In this document: piece by piece, positions 34,834 to 43,720 of the stretch
How positions within the stretch are numbered: position 1 is the first letter of the stretch
Layout of the letters: each line of letters opens with the position of its first letter
DNA from: Allobosea lathyri
Lineage (GTDB): Bacteria > Pseudomonadota > Alphaproteobacteria > Rhizobiales > Beijerinckiaceae
Assembly (NCBI RefSeq): GCF_900108245.1
Contig: NZ_FNUY01000014.1
Coordinates: 36,765 to 100,764, forward strand
Direction: 5' to 3'
DNA length: 64,000 nt
Program-made: the position numbers and the translations under genes
The notes under the pieces: model-generated
Seen by the model: only the letters and a program-made list of their open reading frames with translations
Told to the model about the DNA's origin: nothing
Database searches by the model: none

Positions 34834-36027
34834 GTGGATCGAGATCGGCGAGCGGCAGTCCATCGCACTCCGCTGCCGCGCTTCGTCCTGCTCTATGCGT
34901 TGATGTATGGGGCGTTCGGGGTGGCATCGCCATTCTGGCCACGATTTTTCGAAGAGCGTGGGGCCACCGCGGAAGAGCTGGGCGTGCTACTCGCGGCTGG
35001 AACGGCGGCGCGGCTCGTTTCCGGTCCACTGGCTGGTCGAATGGCGGATCTGCTCGCAGCGCGGCGCGCAGTGCTCGGCGCCTGCATCGGCACGGCCGGA
35101 GTGGTCGCGCTCGCCCTGCTGCCGGCACAGGGCCTATGGCTGTTGCTGCTGGTGAGCTTGTGCCATGCGGCTGCACTCGCGCCGGTCACCACGCTGGCGG
35201 ATGCGCTGGCCTCGCGCGCGGCAGCCACCTCGGGGCGCGCTGGAGGCAGGCGGTTCGAATATGGCTGGGTGCGCGGCGCCGGATCGGCCGTTTTCATCAT
35301 CGGAACGCTCGTCGCCGGGCAGGTCGTGGGCGCGACCGGGCTCCCCTCCATCGTCCTGATGCATGGGGCACTGCTCGCCGCCGCCGCTGTGGTCGCGCTG
35401 TTTGTCCCCGAGGTGATATCCGACCATGAGACAACCCTACGGGCGGGCTCGCCCGCAGGAGGCTTCGCAGCGCTGCTGCGCATCGCGTTGTTCCGGCGGC
35501 TGCTGCTGGTCGTTGCGCTGGTGCTCGGCAGTCACGCGATGCACGATGCCTTCGCGGTCATCCGCTGGAACGCGGCCGGCATCGGCCCGGGAGCGGCCAG
35601 CGTGTTGTGGTCGACATCGGTGGCCGCAGAGGTGCTCGTGTTCTTCCTGATTGGCCCGCCGCTGGTCGCGCGCGCTGGTCCGGCGGCGGCAGCCGCCATC
35701 GCCGCGGCCGCGGGTGCGCTGCGTTGGATCGTCATGGCACTGACAGCCGATCCCCTAGTGCTCATGCTGACGCAGCCGCTGCACGGGCTGACTTTCGCGC
35801 TGCTGCATCTGGCCTGCATGCGGCTGTTGACGCAAACCGTGCCACCTCAGCTCGCCGCGACCGGTCAGGCGATCTATGCGCTCGCAGCCGGCACGGCGAC
35901 GGCGCTGCTGACGCTGGCGGCGGGGGCGCTCTATGCTCGTTTCGGCGCTGCCGCGTTCTTTGCGATGGCGGCGCTATGCGTCGGCGCTCTGCCGTTGACG
36001 CTGGGATTGCGCGCTCAGTCGCGGTAA
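34834..36027 (+). CDS. MFS permease (phenylpropionate/HcaT-like)
   Basis: A 397-residue major facilitator with 12 helices, resembling the MFS_1-like/HcaT group: YALMYGAFGVASPFWPRFFE in helix 1, SGPLAGRMADLLAARRAVLG in the loop 2-3 region, and ADPLVLMLTQPLHGLTFALLHLACM late in the protein. The start is taken as GTG 34834, placed 8 nt after AGGAG; the longer frame from 34783 lacks a ribosome site. The substrate is unknown. It converges with the debranching-enzyme gene, 36 nt apart. Confidence 0.8.
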   Translation: MDRDRRAAVHRTPLPRFVLLYALMYGAFGVASPFWPRFFEERGATAEELGVLLAAGTAARLVSGPLAGRMADLLAARRAVLGACIGTAGVVALALLPAQGLWLLLLVSLCHAAALAPVTTLADALASRAAATSGRAGGRRFEYGWVRGAGSAVFIIGTLVAGQVVGATGLPSIVLMHGALLAAAAVVALFVPEVISDHETTLRAGSPAGGFAALLRIALFRRLLLVVALVLGSHAMHDAFAVIRWNAAGIGPGAASVLWSTSVAAEVLVFFLIGPPLVARAGPAAAAAIAAAAGALRWIVMALTADPLVLMLTQPLHGLTFALLHLACMRLLTQTVPPQLAATGQAIYALAAGTATALLTLAAGALYARFGAAAFFAMAALCVGALPLTLGLRAQSR

Positions 36028-36063
36028 CTCGACGACGGAGAACGTCATGCCGCGCTTCGCCCT

Positions 36064-38280
36064 TCAGGTTGTCACAAGGACGCGGACCGGCCCGGTCCGT
36101 TCGAGGACCTGCACGACCACTTGCGAGCCGGAGCGCCGCAGTGCCACGGCGGCCGCGCTGCCGGCGACAGTGAGGTTGCGCAGCACGACCTCGTCCAGAA
36201 AATTGGGCATCACAGGCTGCTCGAAAATGATCTGGGCATGTTCCGTATCGAAGCTAAGGCCGACGCAGGATTGCAGCATGAACAGGGGCGCTGTCGCCGC
36301 CCAGGCTTGCGGTGCGCAGGCGACAGGATAGAAGGTCGGCCCTTGGGCGCGCTGCCGCCGAAAGCCGCAGAACAGCTCCGGCAATCGGCGCAGATCGATA
36401 TAGGTCGAGGCGGCAAACAGCCCTTCGAAGATGCGAGCGGCCTCGCGGCGGAAGCCGTAGCGGACGAGGCCTGCCGCGATCAGTGCATTGTCATGCGGCC
36501 AGACCGAGCCGTTGTGGTAGCTCATCGGGTTGTACCGGGCCTCGTCTGAAGCCACGGTGCGCACGCCCCAGCCGCAGAACGAGTTTCCGGCCATCAGGGC
36601 TTGCGCGATTGCGGGCGCACGTTCCGGATAGGCTATGCCGGTCGCGAGCGCGTGGCCGGCATTGGACGTGCGGACCCGACATGGCCGCTTGTCGCCGTCA
36701 AGCGCCAGCACATAGGTGCCGAGCGCCTCGTCGAAGAAGGCGCTGTCGAATGCCTTCCGCAAGAACTCGGCCCGGCTTTCGTAACGCGTCGCGCGGGCGA
36801 CATGACCCAGGCGGCCCGCGATCTCGGCGGCAGCATGCCAGGCCCCATAGACATAGGCCTGGACTTCGGCGAGGGCGATCGGGCCGCGGGCCAGCCGGCC
36901 GTCCATGTGGAAGACCGAGTCGTGGCTGTCTTTCCAGCCCTGGTTGATCAGGCCTTCGACGGTTTGACGGCCATATTCGACGAAACCGTCGCCATCCCGA
37001 TCTCCGTGGTGATCAATCCACGCGAGTGCCGCCTCGAGGTTCGGCCAGAGCTGGCGCATCGTGGCGAGATCGCGCGTCCGGCGCAGATAGGCGCCGGCGA
37101 GCATGACGAAGAGCGGAGTCGAATCGACGCTGCCGTAGTAGCGGCGGAACGGCACCTCGCCGAGCTCGGCCATTTCGCCGTGGCGGACCTCATGAAGGAT
37201 CTTGCCCGGTTCGGCATCGGAGGCGGGGTCGAGCGTCTTGGCCTGGTTCGCTGCGAGATGAAGAAGCACGCCACGCGCGATGGCGGGATCGAACCACAGC
37301 GTCTGAAGCGCCGTAATCAGCGCATCGCGGCCGAACACCGTGCTGAACCAGGGAATGCCGGCATAGGGATAGGGGCCCTCCGGCGTGTCCGTGATGAGCA
37401 TGTAGAGGTCGGAGACGCTTCGGCGCACGCCCTCGTTGAAGATCTCATTCGACGTCGCGATCGAGGCGGCGCTGGACGCCGAGGACCGCCGCGCGCGCCG
37501 CGCGTCCCGCAAGGCGATGAAAAACGCACGGCGGGATGGATGATCCATGCCGTGCGTGCCGCAATTGATTTCAGCGAAGAGAGATCGCGCTTCTCCCGGC
37601 CCAAGGTCGAAGGTGAACACAGCCAGGTTGCCCGAGAGCTGTGTCGGTGCCGGGTCGAAAGTCAGGGTCGTCGTCCGGCGCCTCTTGTCGAGACCGGTAT
37701 AGCCGAGGACGACCCGGTCGGAGCTCAACTCTGGGAGGCGCATTTCGCCGCGACGCTCGCGCCGCGTGCCACGCACCTCGAAAAGATCCGCAAAATCGGC
37801 CTCGAAGGCGATCTCGATCGAAATCCGCCGATGACGTTCGTCGAAGTTGCGCATGACGAGGCGCTCGAAACAGGTCGCGTTCCAGAGAAAGCGGGAGCGC
37901 CGCAAATGCACGAGGTCGTGCTCGAGCACGAGCCTGTCGCCCTCGTCGTACACATCCGGATTGGTGAGATCGCAGGTGAGCGTGGCGTTGTCGTCGCGCA
38001 GCGTTGAGGACAAGAGCATGGGTCGCCGGCCCTCTATCGTCAGATAAAGATGCGACAGATGCCGTGTGTCACGGTGGAAGACGCCCTCCGGACTGCCGGG
38101 TCCGGAGAGCGCATCGCCATTGTGATCGAACACGGCAAAGGTATCGCCGTGCTTCAGCGTGCGCGGCCTGCGCTCCTGCAACGAGGCGGTGGCCGGAATG
38201 AAAAACTGAACCAAAGGCGCCGCTTCAGGCCCCGCCGGGGCGGGGGCATGCGGCACAGCCTCAACACGGATCGATGGCAT
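36064..38280 (-). CDS. Glycogen-debranching-type amylo-alpha-1,6-glucosidase
   Basis: A 738-residue enzyme. The N-terminal domain (about 35-240: FAVFDHNGDALSGPGSPEGV, FHRDTRHLSHLYLTIEG) is the bacterial GDE N-terminal beta-sandwich. The C-terminal (alpha/alpha)6 barrel includes PYAGIPWFSTVFGRDALITA, VEGLINQGWKDSHDS and YNPMSYHNGSVWPHDNALIA, with candidate acidic catalytic residues. It hydrolyses alpha-1,6 or similar linkages in a glucan or oligosaccharide; this branch is not the glycogen-operon GlgX. It follows a GT4 gene by 14 nt on the same strand, so the pair makes and trims the same glycan or compatible solute. Confidence 0.88.
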   Translation of the reverse strand: MPSIRVEAVPHAPAPAGPEAAPLVQFFIPATASLQERRPRTLKHGDTFAVFDHNGDALSGPGSPEGVFHRDTRHLSHLYLTIEGRRPMLLSSTLRDDNATLTCDLTNPDVYDEGDRLVLEHDLVHLRRSRFLWNATCFERLVMRNFDERHRRISIEIAFEADFADLFEVRGTRRERRGEMRLPELSSDRVVLGYTGLDKRRRTTTLTFDPAPTQLSGNLAVFTFDLGPGEARSLFAEINCGTHGMDHPSRRAFFIALRDARRARRSSASSAASIATSNEIFNEGVRRSVSDLYMLITDTPEGPYPYAGIPWFSTVFGRDALITALQTLWFDPAIARGVLLHLAANQAKTLDPASDAEPGKILHEVRHGEMAELGEVPFRRYYGSVDSTPLFVMLAGAYLRRTRDLATMRQLWPNLEAALAWIDHHGDRDGDGFVEYGRQTVEGLINQGWKDSHDSVFHMDGRLARGPIALAEVQAYVYGAWHAAAEIAGRLGHVARATRYESRAEFLRKAFDSAFFDEALGTYVLALDGDKRPCRVRTSNAGHALATGIAYPERAPAIAQALMAGNSFCGWGVRTVASDEARYNPMSYHNGSVWPHDNALIAAGLVRYGFRREAARIFEGLFAASTYIDLRRLPELFCGFRRQRAQGPTFYPVACAPQAWAATAPLFMLQSCVGLSFDTEHAQIIFEQPVMPNFLDEVVLRNLTVAGSAAAVALRRSGSQVVVQVLERTGPVRVLVTT

Positions 38281-38294
38281 CTCCAGATCGGCCC

Positions 38295-39383
38295 CTACGC
38301 CACCACCTGCAGGTGAAGCCCGTCGCTACGGCGTCGCGCAGCTTCGGTTCGGACACCTGGCAAGCCGCGATAGATCGCGAGATAGTCTTGCGCCATGCGC
38401 TCGACGCTGAAACGCTTCTCGAAGGTCGCACGGACTTTAGCACGGTCGAGCTGATCCAGACCAGAGACTGCATCGACAGCCTCTGCGACGGAAGTCACGA
38501 TGAAGCCCGACACGCCGTCATCGATCACCTCCGGCACCGAACCGCTGCGGAAGGCGATCACCGGCGTGCCGCAGGCCATGGCCTCGATCATGACCAGCCC
38601 GAAGGGCTCGGGCCAATCGATCGGGAACAGCAAGGCGCGGGCATTGCCGAGGAAATCGGCTTTCTGCTGTTCATTGATCTCGCCGATGAACTCGACATTG
38701 GGATGAGAGGCGATGAGCGGCGCGATGGTATCGTCCCAATAGCTCTGGTCGACCCTGTCGATCTTGGCGGCGATCTTGAGCTTCATCGCGGCATGCGCCG
38801 CGATCTCGATAGCCCGGTCCGGGCGCTTTTCCGGCGAGATGCGCCCGAGGAAGGCGAGATAGACGCCTTCAGGCTTGGCTGTGAAGGGCAAAAGGTCGCG
38901 CGGCAGGCCGTGAAGGACATTGCCTGCCCAGTTGAGATGCCGAAGAAGCGGGCGGCGTTGGTCGTTAGAGATCGAGACCAGCGGAATCTCCGGGAACGCC
39001 GCGTGGAGGGGCTTCAGGTCGGGAAGGTCGAGCCGCCCGTGCAGGGTTGTCACGGTGCGATCGGCAATGTCGCGGATGAGCGGGTAATGCAGGAGATCGG
39101 TGTGGAAATGCAGAATGTCGAACTCTTCGGCCCGCTGGCGGACCTCGTCGAGCATCATGATGTGGAAGGGCAGGTGGTCCTTCACCGCCGGGTTCAGCCT
39201 GAGGGCCGTGTCGGAACAGCGGACGAGCGTTGCTGCGGTCCGCGAGTCGCCGCTGGCGAAAAGCGTGACGTCGTGGCCCTGTCGGACAAGTTCCTCGGTG
39301 AGATAGGAAACGATCCGCTCGGTGCCGCCATAGAACCTGGGCGGGCAGCGTTCGGCGAGCGGGGCAATCTGGGCGATCTTCAT
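38295..39383 (-). CDS. GT4 family glycosyltransferase
   Basis: A 362-residue GT-B glycosyltransferase. The N-terminal loop is FYGGTERIVSYLTEELVRQG, the donor half has LAFLGRISPEKRPDRAIEIA, and the nucleotide-sugar E-x7-E motif is in WPEPFGLVMIEAMACGTPVI. A strong ribosome site GGAGGT precedes its ATG on the minus strand. It is the first gene of a two-gene operon with the debranching-type enzyme. Such pairs occur in alphaproteobacteria next to trehalose or sugar-stress genes, but the product here is not known. Confidence 0.88.
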   Translation of the reverse strand: MKIAQIAPLAERCPPRFYGGTERIVSYLTEELVRQGHDVTLFASGDSRTAATLVRCSDTALRLNPAVKDHLPFHIMMLDEVRQRAEEFDILHFHTDLLHYPLIRDIADRTVTTLHGRLDLPDLKPLHAAFPEIPLVSISNDQRRPLLRHLNWAGNVLHGLPRDLLPFTAKPEGVYLAFLGRISPEKRPDRAIEIAAHAAMKLKIAAKIDRVDQSYWDDTIAPLIASHPNVEFIGEINEQQKADFLGNARALLFPIDWPEPFGLVMIEAMACGTPVIAFRSGSVPEVIDDGVSGFIVTSVAEAVDAVSGLDQLDRAKVRATFEKRFSVERMAQDYLAIYRGLPGVRTEAARRRSDGLHLQVVA

Positions 39384-39488
39384 CGGCTAGACCTCCGAGA
39401 CGAGAGAACTGAGCGATCGACCGGCGTGACCGCGACATCGCATGGCAAAATCGCCCCGCCGGGAACCGGGACGAGACCAAAACGGAAA

Positions 39489-39513
39489 GAGGCCCGGTGC
39501 GGTTCCGGGCCTC
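39489..39513 (-). terminator. Rho-independent terminator of the groEL remnant
   Basis: A perfect 9-bp stem GAGGCCCGG/CCGGGCCTC with a 7-nt loop. Read on the minus strand it is followed by TTTCCGTTTT. It lies 13 nt beyond the stop of the decayed groEL, so it is that gene's surviving terminator. Confidence 0.8.
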
Positions 39514-39525
39514 GGCAATGTCTGG

Positions 39526-40049
39526 TCAGTAATCCATGGCATGGCCGGCGCGACCTCCTTCTTCGGCAGCTCAGGACCACCGCCTCGGTGGTGATCAGCA
39601 GGCCGGCCACCGAAGCCGCATCCTGGATCGCCGTGCGCACGACCTTGGTCGGGTCGACGATGCCAGCCTTGACGAGATCGCCATAGGTTCCGGTCTGCTG
39701 TACTCGCCCGCTTCGAGCAGTTTGCCGATCACGACGCGCCGTCATCGCCGGCATTGTCGACGATCTGGCGGGCCGGAGCGGCGATCGCCTTGCGGACGAT
39801 CTCGATGCCGGTCTTCTGATCATCGTTGGCGGGTGCCAGGCCTCCAGTGCCTTGACCGCACGCAGAAGGGCGACGCCGCCTCCCGGCAGAATGCCCTCTT
39901 CCACCGCAGCGCGGGTGGCGTTCAGGGCATCGTCGACGCGGTCCTTCTTCTCCTTGACCTCGACCTCGGTCGCGCACCGACGCGGATGACCGCGACGCCG
40001 CCAGCGAGCTTGGCCAGACGCTCCTGGAGCTTCTCGCGGGCGAATTCCG
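39526..40049 (-). pseudogene. groEL: groEL C-terminal remnant with several frameshifts
   Basis: Minus-strand pieces in different frames reproduce the GroEL C-terminal third in order: KLQERLAKLAGGVAVIRVGA, EEGILPGGGVALLRAVKALE, KTGIEIVRKAIAAPARQIVD with NAGDDGA, then YGDLVKAGIVDPTKVVRTAI with QDAASVAGLLITTEAVV, and a final M-D-Y-stop. At least three frame changes and small deletions separate them; the Gly/Met tail is lost and the first two thirds of the gene are absent. The gene cannot make a chaperonin. Its terminator survives just downstream. Confidence 0.9.
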
Positions 40050-40168
40050 ACTACAGTGAAGAGGAGATTGGCTGGGCGCTCGAACCTCTTGAAGCTCTCC
40101 CTGCGGGAACCAAATTCGTCCCGCGCCCTTCGCGCACTAACTGAAAGGAGCTTTTTGGAGGACCGCCG

Positions 40169-40465
40169 ATGATCCAGCCATTGACCGCGATCGTGCCGCC
40201 GGCTCGTCCGGACACAGACGACACAGCCCTTGACCGGCTATTGCACCCGAGCCGGTTCTATGAGCGGCCGCGTGATGTCCTGCGCGACAGTTCGCTTCCA
40301 AACTCGGAAAAGCGGGCGATCCTGTCGTCCTGGGCATCCGACGCCTGTGCCGTGGAATCATGTCCCGCGCTGCGACACCCACCCTTTGCCCCTCAACCGG
40401 TCGGCTTCGACGAGGTCATGGACGCGCTCGCGTCCCTCGATCAGCCGTCCCGAAGCCTTCGGTGA
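40169..40465 (+). CDS. Small conserved alphaproteobacterial protein
   Basis: A 98-residue protein with GGAGG 7 nt before its ATG. The core LHPSRFYERPRDVLRDSSLP with EKRAILSSWASDACAVES and VGFDEVMDALASLD matches a small protein commonly seen in Rhizobiales, of unknown function. No signal peptide or membrane segment. It is the only intact gene in a 2.4-kb stretch of relics and may be a later arrival or a survivor. Confidence 0.75.
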   Translation: MIQPLTAIVPPARPDTDDTALDRLLHPSRFYERPRDVLRDSSLPNSEKRAILSSWASDACAVESCPALRHPPFAPQPVGFDEVMDALASLDQPSRSLR

Positions 40466-40515
40466 AACGGCCGTACACCGCCGCCAAAGATCGCCGCGCC
40501 TCTTCTAACCGGCCA

Positions 40516-41678
40516 GTTTTGCGCGCTCACAAGCTGCGCTCTGCCTTGACCATGCTCGGCATCGTCATTGGTATCGCCTCGGTCGTCAGCGTCGTCGCGC
40601 TGGGCGAAGGTTCACGCCAGCAGGTTCTCGCCAACATCGCCGGGCTCGGCACCAACATGCTCGAGATCTTCCCCGGCACAGGTTACGGCGACCGGCGCTC
40701 GAACCTGATCAAGACGCTGACAGTGGCCGACGCGCAGATCGTCGCGAGCCAGCCCTATGCCGACGGCGTTACGCCAACCGTCTCGACCAGCGCGACCCTG
40801 CGCTTTGGCTCGGCCGAGGCGAGCGGGCTGGTCAATGGCGTCGGCGAGCAGTATTTCGCTGTCAGGGGCAGCACCTTGGTTCAAGGCAGGTTCTTCGACG
40901 AGGACGATGTCCGCCGGCTTTCGCAGGACGTCGTGATCGACGAGAACACGGCCGGCGTGCTGTTCGGTCCGTCCGGGCAGAACCCGATCGGCAGCATCAT
41001 ACTGATCGGCTCGGTGCCAAGCCGGGTGATCGGCGTGATGCGCCGGCAGCAGGGCGGCTTCGGCGCCAGCCAGAACCCACAGGTCTTCCTGCCCTACACC
41101 ACGGTTCAGGGACGCTTCCTCGGCGACCTTTCGCTGCGCGCATTACGCTGCGCGTCAGCGACGACACGCCGATGGAGGCGGCGCAGGCTGCCGTAACCGA
41201 ACTTTTGACGCATCGGCATCGCACCCAGGACTTCTTCATCCAGAACCTCGATGACATCCGGCAGGCCATCACCAGCAACAACGCCACCTTCGCGCTGCTC
41301 ATCGCCTCGATCGCGGTGATCTCGCTGCTGGTCGGGGGCATCGGCGTGATGAACATCATGCTGGTCTCGGTGATCGAGCGCACGGGCGAGACCGGCCTGC
41401 GCATGGCAGTCGGAGCGCGGCGTGGCGACATTCTCCAGCAATTCCTGATCGAGGCCTCGCTGGTCTGCTTCATCGGCGGCGTGCTCGGCATCGGCCTGGC
41501 GCTCTCCGTCGGCTGGGGCTTCGGCCTGGCGGGTTCGCCGGTGCGCTTCGTCTATTCGGTCGAGGCGTTTGCGGCAGCCATCGCCTGCTCGACGCTGATC
41601 GGGCTCAGTTTCGGCTTCCTGCCCGCGCGTAACGCTGCCCAGCTCGACCCCGTCGAGGCGCTGGCTCGCGGAGCCTGA
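40516..41678 (+). pseudogene. macB-type ABC permease remnant, ATPase domain lost and frameshifted
   Basis: The sequence begins inside the first membrane helix of a MacB/FtsX permease (LRSALTMLGIVIGIASVVSV), continues through the periplasmic domain (LGTNMLEIFPGTGYGDRRSN ... VFLPYTTVQGRFLGDLSLRA), then loses frame near 41145. The alternate frame resumes with TPMEAAQAAVTELLTHRH and the last three helices (LLVGGIGVMNIMLVSVIERT ... LDPVEALARGA). The N-terminal ATPase of MacB is missing. One extra base near 41145 would restore the frame, but the missing start and ATPase mean the gene is non-functional. Confidence 0.88.
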
Positions 41679-41679
41679 G

Positions 41680-41958
41680 CTACTGGAAGCCGGCGGCCCC
41701 GCTGTCGAGCCAGTCGGAGATTTCCGGCCCCGGTGCGGGCGTGGCAGTCTGCAGGACGATCTCGTCAATGATCAACTTGCCGATGAACAGGACAAGCGGC
41801 GGCTGGACCGCCCGCAGCAGCCGCAGCACGACGATCAGCGCGGCCAGTGCGGGGCTCGCGTTCCAGAGCGAGCGCAGCAATCGAGGCAGGTGAGCCCAGG
41901 TGCGGAAGCGCTGGCGCAGCGCGGTGCCCCACCCTCGAAACACGGAGGCGACATTCAT
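41680..41958 (-). pseudogene. ABC exporter N-terminal fragment
   Basis: A 92-residue frame matches only the first membrane span of a fused ABC exporter: HLPRLLRSLWNASPALAALI and a second hydrophobic stretch with LVLFIGKLIIDEIVL, then stops. Full proteins are about 600 residues. It begins 34 nt after the intact ABC gene of the haem operon on the same strand, so it was probably a fifth operon gene cut by the event that juxtaposed the macB remnant, whose stop lies 1 nt away. Confidence 0.7.
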
Positions 41959-41992
41959 CTGGGGGCCTCTGGCGAGTGGGGGGACGCGGGGC

Positions 41993-43720
41993 TTACACGA
42001 TCTGCTCTGCGCTTGTCAGCAACGCCGTCGCACCATTGTCGCCGCTGTCGAGCTTGATCGCCCGGTAATCGCCGACGCCGAGCGGCGGCCGGTGCGCGAT
42101 CAGCACGAAGGTCGCGCGCGGCAGGAGTTGACGCAACGCGCCGAGCAAATGCTGCTCGGCGCGCGGATCGAGCGCGCTGGTCGCCTCGTCGAGAACGATC
42201 CACTCCGGTCGGCGCAAATGAATGCGCGCCAACGCTAACCGCTGACGTTCGCCGCCGGAGAGGCCACGGCGCGCATCGTTCCAGGCCGCTTCCTGAAGCC
42301 TCCAAAGATGAGCCATACCGACGGCTGCAAGCGCCTGCTGAAAATCCTCGACCTCATGATCCTCCGGTGGAGCCGGATAGGCCAGCGCCGTTCGCAGATC
42401 GCCGAGCGGCAAATAGGCGTGTTGAGGCAAAAACAACATCCTCGCATCCGGCCGCTCGACGCGACCGGCGCCGTGGCGCCAGAGCCCGGCCAAAGCCTTC
42501 ACCAGGGCGCTCTTGCCATGACCGGAGGGGGCGGCGATCCAATAGGTCCCGCCCGCTTCGAAGCTCAGATCGGGAACCGCAGCGAGTTCACGCCCGCCTG
42601 GCGTCGCGAGCCTGACCTCCCGTAGCAATAGGCGGTCGCTGCGACCCATGGCGAGGGCTGGCCGGGGCGGGCCTGCCGTCTTTTCGGCAGCCTCGAGAAA
42701 ATGGCTCAGCCGACTGGCTGAGGCGGCGAGTTCGGCGAGGTCGCGATAGGAGAAGATGAACCAGGACAGGGTCGTGACCACGTTCTGGAACGCCGAGCCG
42801 ATCTGCATCAGGCCGCCGAAGGTAACGCGCCCGGCGAGAAAGGCTGGCAGCGCGAGGAAGAGCGGGATGCGCAGCACGGTCTGAAAATAGGGCCGCGTGA
42901 AACAGCCAAGAATGAGCTCTCGATTTGCCAAGCCGCGCCAGTTCTGCGCGATCGCACCGAAGCGCTGTGACAGCAGGCGTCGCTCGGCCGACTCCCCGCC
43001 AGCCAGCGCCACGGCCTCGACGTGCTCGCGCAGGCGGGTCAGGGCGAAGCGGAAATCGGCCTCGCGGCGCTGCTGCTCGAAGGCCAGGGCTTTCAAGGGC
43101 TTGCCCAGCCAATGGGTGACGCCACTGGAAATCGCGACATAAAGCGGCGCGGCCCAGACCATGTAGCGGGGGATCTCGATGGCGACACCGGCAATGGTGA
43201 AGGCGAGCGGGAAGGTCGAGAGCGACCACAGGATGGTCACGAAGGAGACGAGCGCGACGATGTTGGTGATCAGCTCGATCGCCTCGCCCGTCAACTTGTC
43301 GACGAAGATGCGGCAATCCTCCGCGATGCGCTGGTCTGGATTGTCGAGACCGTTTTCAGTGCGGTCCCGCAAATGCCAATAGGCCTTGTTCGAGAGCCAG
43401 CGATCGAGCGCGGCTTCCGTCAGGGAGCGTCGCCAGCGGATCTGCAGCATCTTGCGGAGATAGCTGCCGGTCAGGAACAGGGTCACGCTGATCGCGATCA
43501 GGCCGAAGAAGCTGGCGATCTGGCGCAGCGTCGCGTCGATGTCGAGCTTCTGGAGCGCGTTGTAGAAATCCGCCGTCCAGGCGATCAGCCGGACCGAGAC
43601 CTGCACGCCGGCCAGTCCAAGGGCGAGCACGAGCGCGAAATAGATCAGCCCCGCCCTCCCTCCCGGACCGTTGATGCACAGCCGGGTCAGCAGTGCGATG
43701 TGCGAGACGACGCGCCTCAC
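41993..43720 (-). CDS. ABCD/YddA-type ABC transporter (fused permease and ATPase)
   Basis: A 575-residue half-transporter. The membrane domain (about 1-330, six helices) is of the SbmA/BacA-YddA-ABCD kind: LIAWTADFYNALQKLD, IRWRRSLTEAALDRWLSNKA and NPDQRIAEDCRIF are signature segments. The ATPase domain has Walker A APSGHGKSA (first Gly replaced by Ala), signature LSGGERQRLALARI, Walker B WIVLDEATSAL and H-loop FVLIAHR. Relatives such as mycobacterial Rv1819c import cobalamin and other hydrophilic molecules. Start is GTG 43720, overlapping the ChaN-like stop (GTGA). In this haem operon it is a candidate inner-membrane tetrapyrrole transporter, replacing a periplasmic-binding-protein importer; that is inference. 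Confidence 0.85.
   Translation of the reverse strand: MRRVVSHIALLTRLCINGPGGRAGLIYFALVLALGLAGVQVSVRLIAWTADFYNALQKLDIDATLRQIASFFGLIAISVTLFLTGSYLRKMLQIRWRRSLTEAALDRWLSNKAYWHLRDRTENGLDNPDQRIAEDCRIFVDKLTGEAIELITNIVALVSFVTILWSLSTFPLAFTIAGVAIEIPRYMVWAAPLYVAISSGVTHWLGKPLKALAFEQQRREADFRFALTRLREHVEAVALAGGESAERRLLSQRFGAIAQNWRGLANRELILGCFTRPYFQTVLRIPLFLALPAFLAGRVTFGGLMQIGSAFQNVVTTLSWFIFSYRDLAELAASASRLSHFLEAAEKTAGPPRPALAMGRSDRLLLREVRLATPGGRELAAVPDLSFEAGGTYWIAAPSGHGKSALVKALAGLWRHGAGRVERPDARMLFLPQHAYLPLGDLRTALAYPAPPEDHEVEDFQQALAAVGMAHLWRLQEAAWNDARRGLSGGERQRLALARIHLRRPEWIVLDEATSALDPRAEQHLLGALRQLLPRATFVLIAHRPPLGVGDYRAIKLDSGDNGATALLTSAEQIV

Noticed and set aside
36601..38007. Long plus-strand open frame (468 codons) opposite the debranching enzyme
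   Set aside because: It is a GC-bias shadow; the minus strand carries clear GDE motifs over the same bases and the plus frame has none.
38274..39686. Long plus-strand frame (470 codons) opposite the GT4 gene
   Set aside because: No family features; the minus strand is a well-conserved glycosyltransferase and the frame runs into the groEL relic.
39526..40049. Functional groEL
   Set aside because: At least three frame changes and missing N-terminal two thirds.
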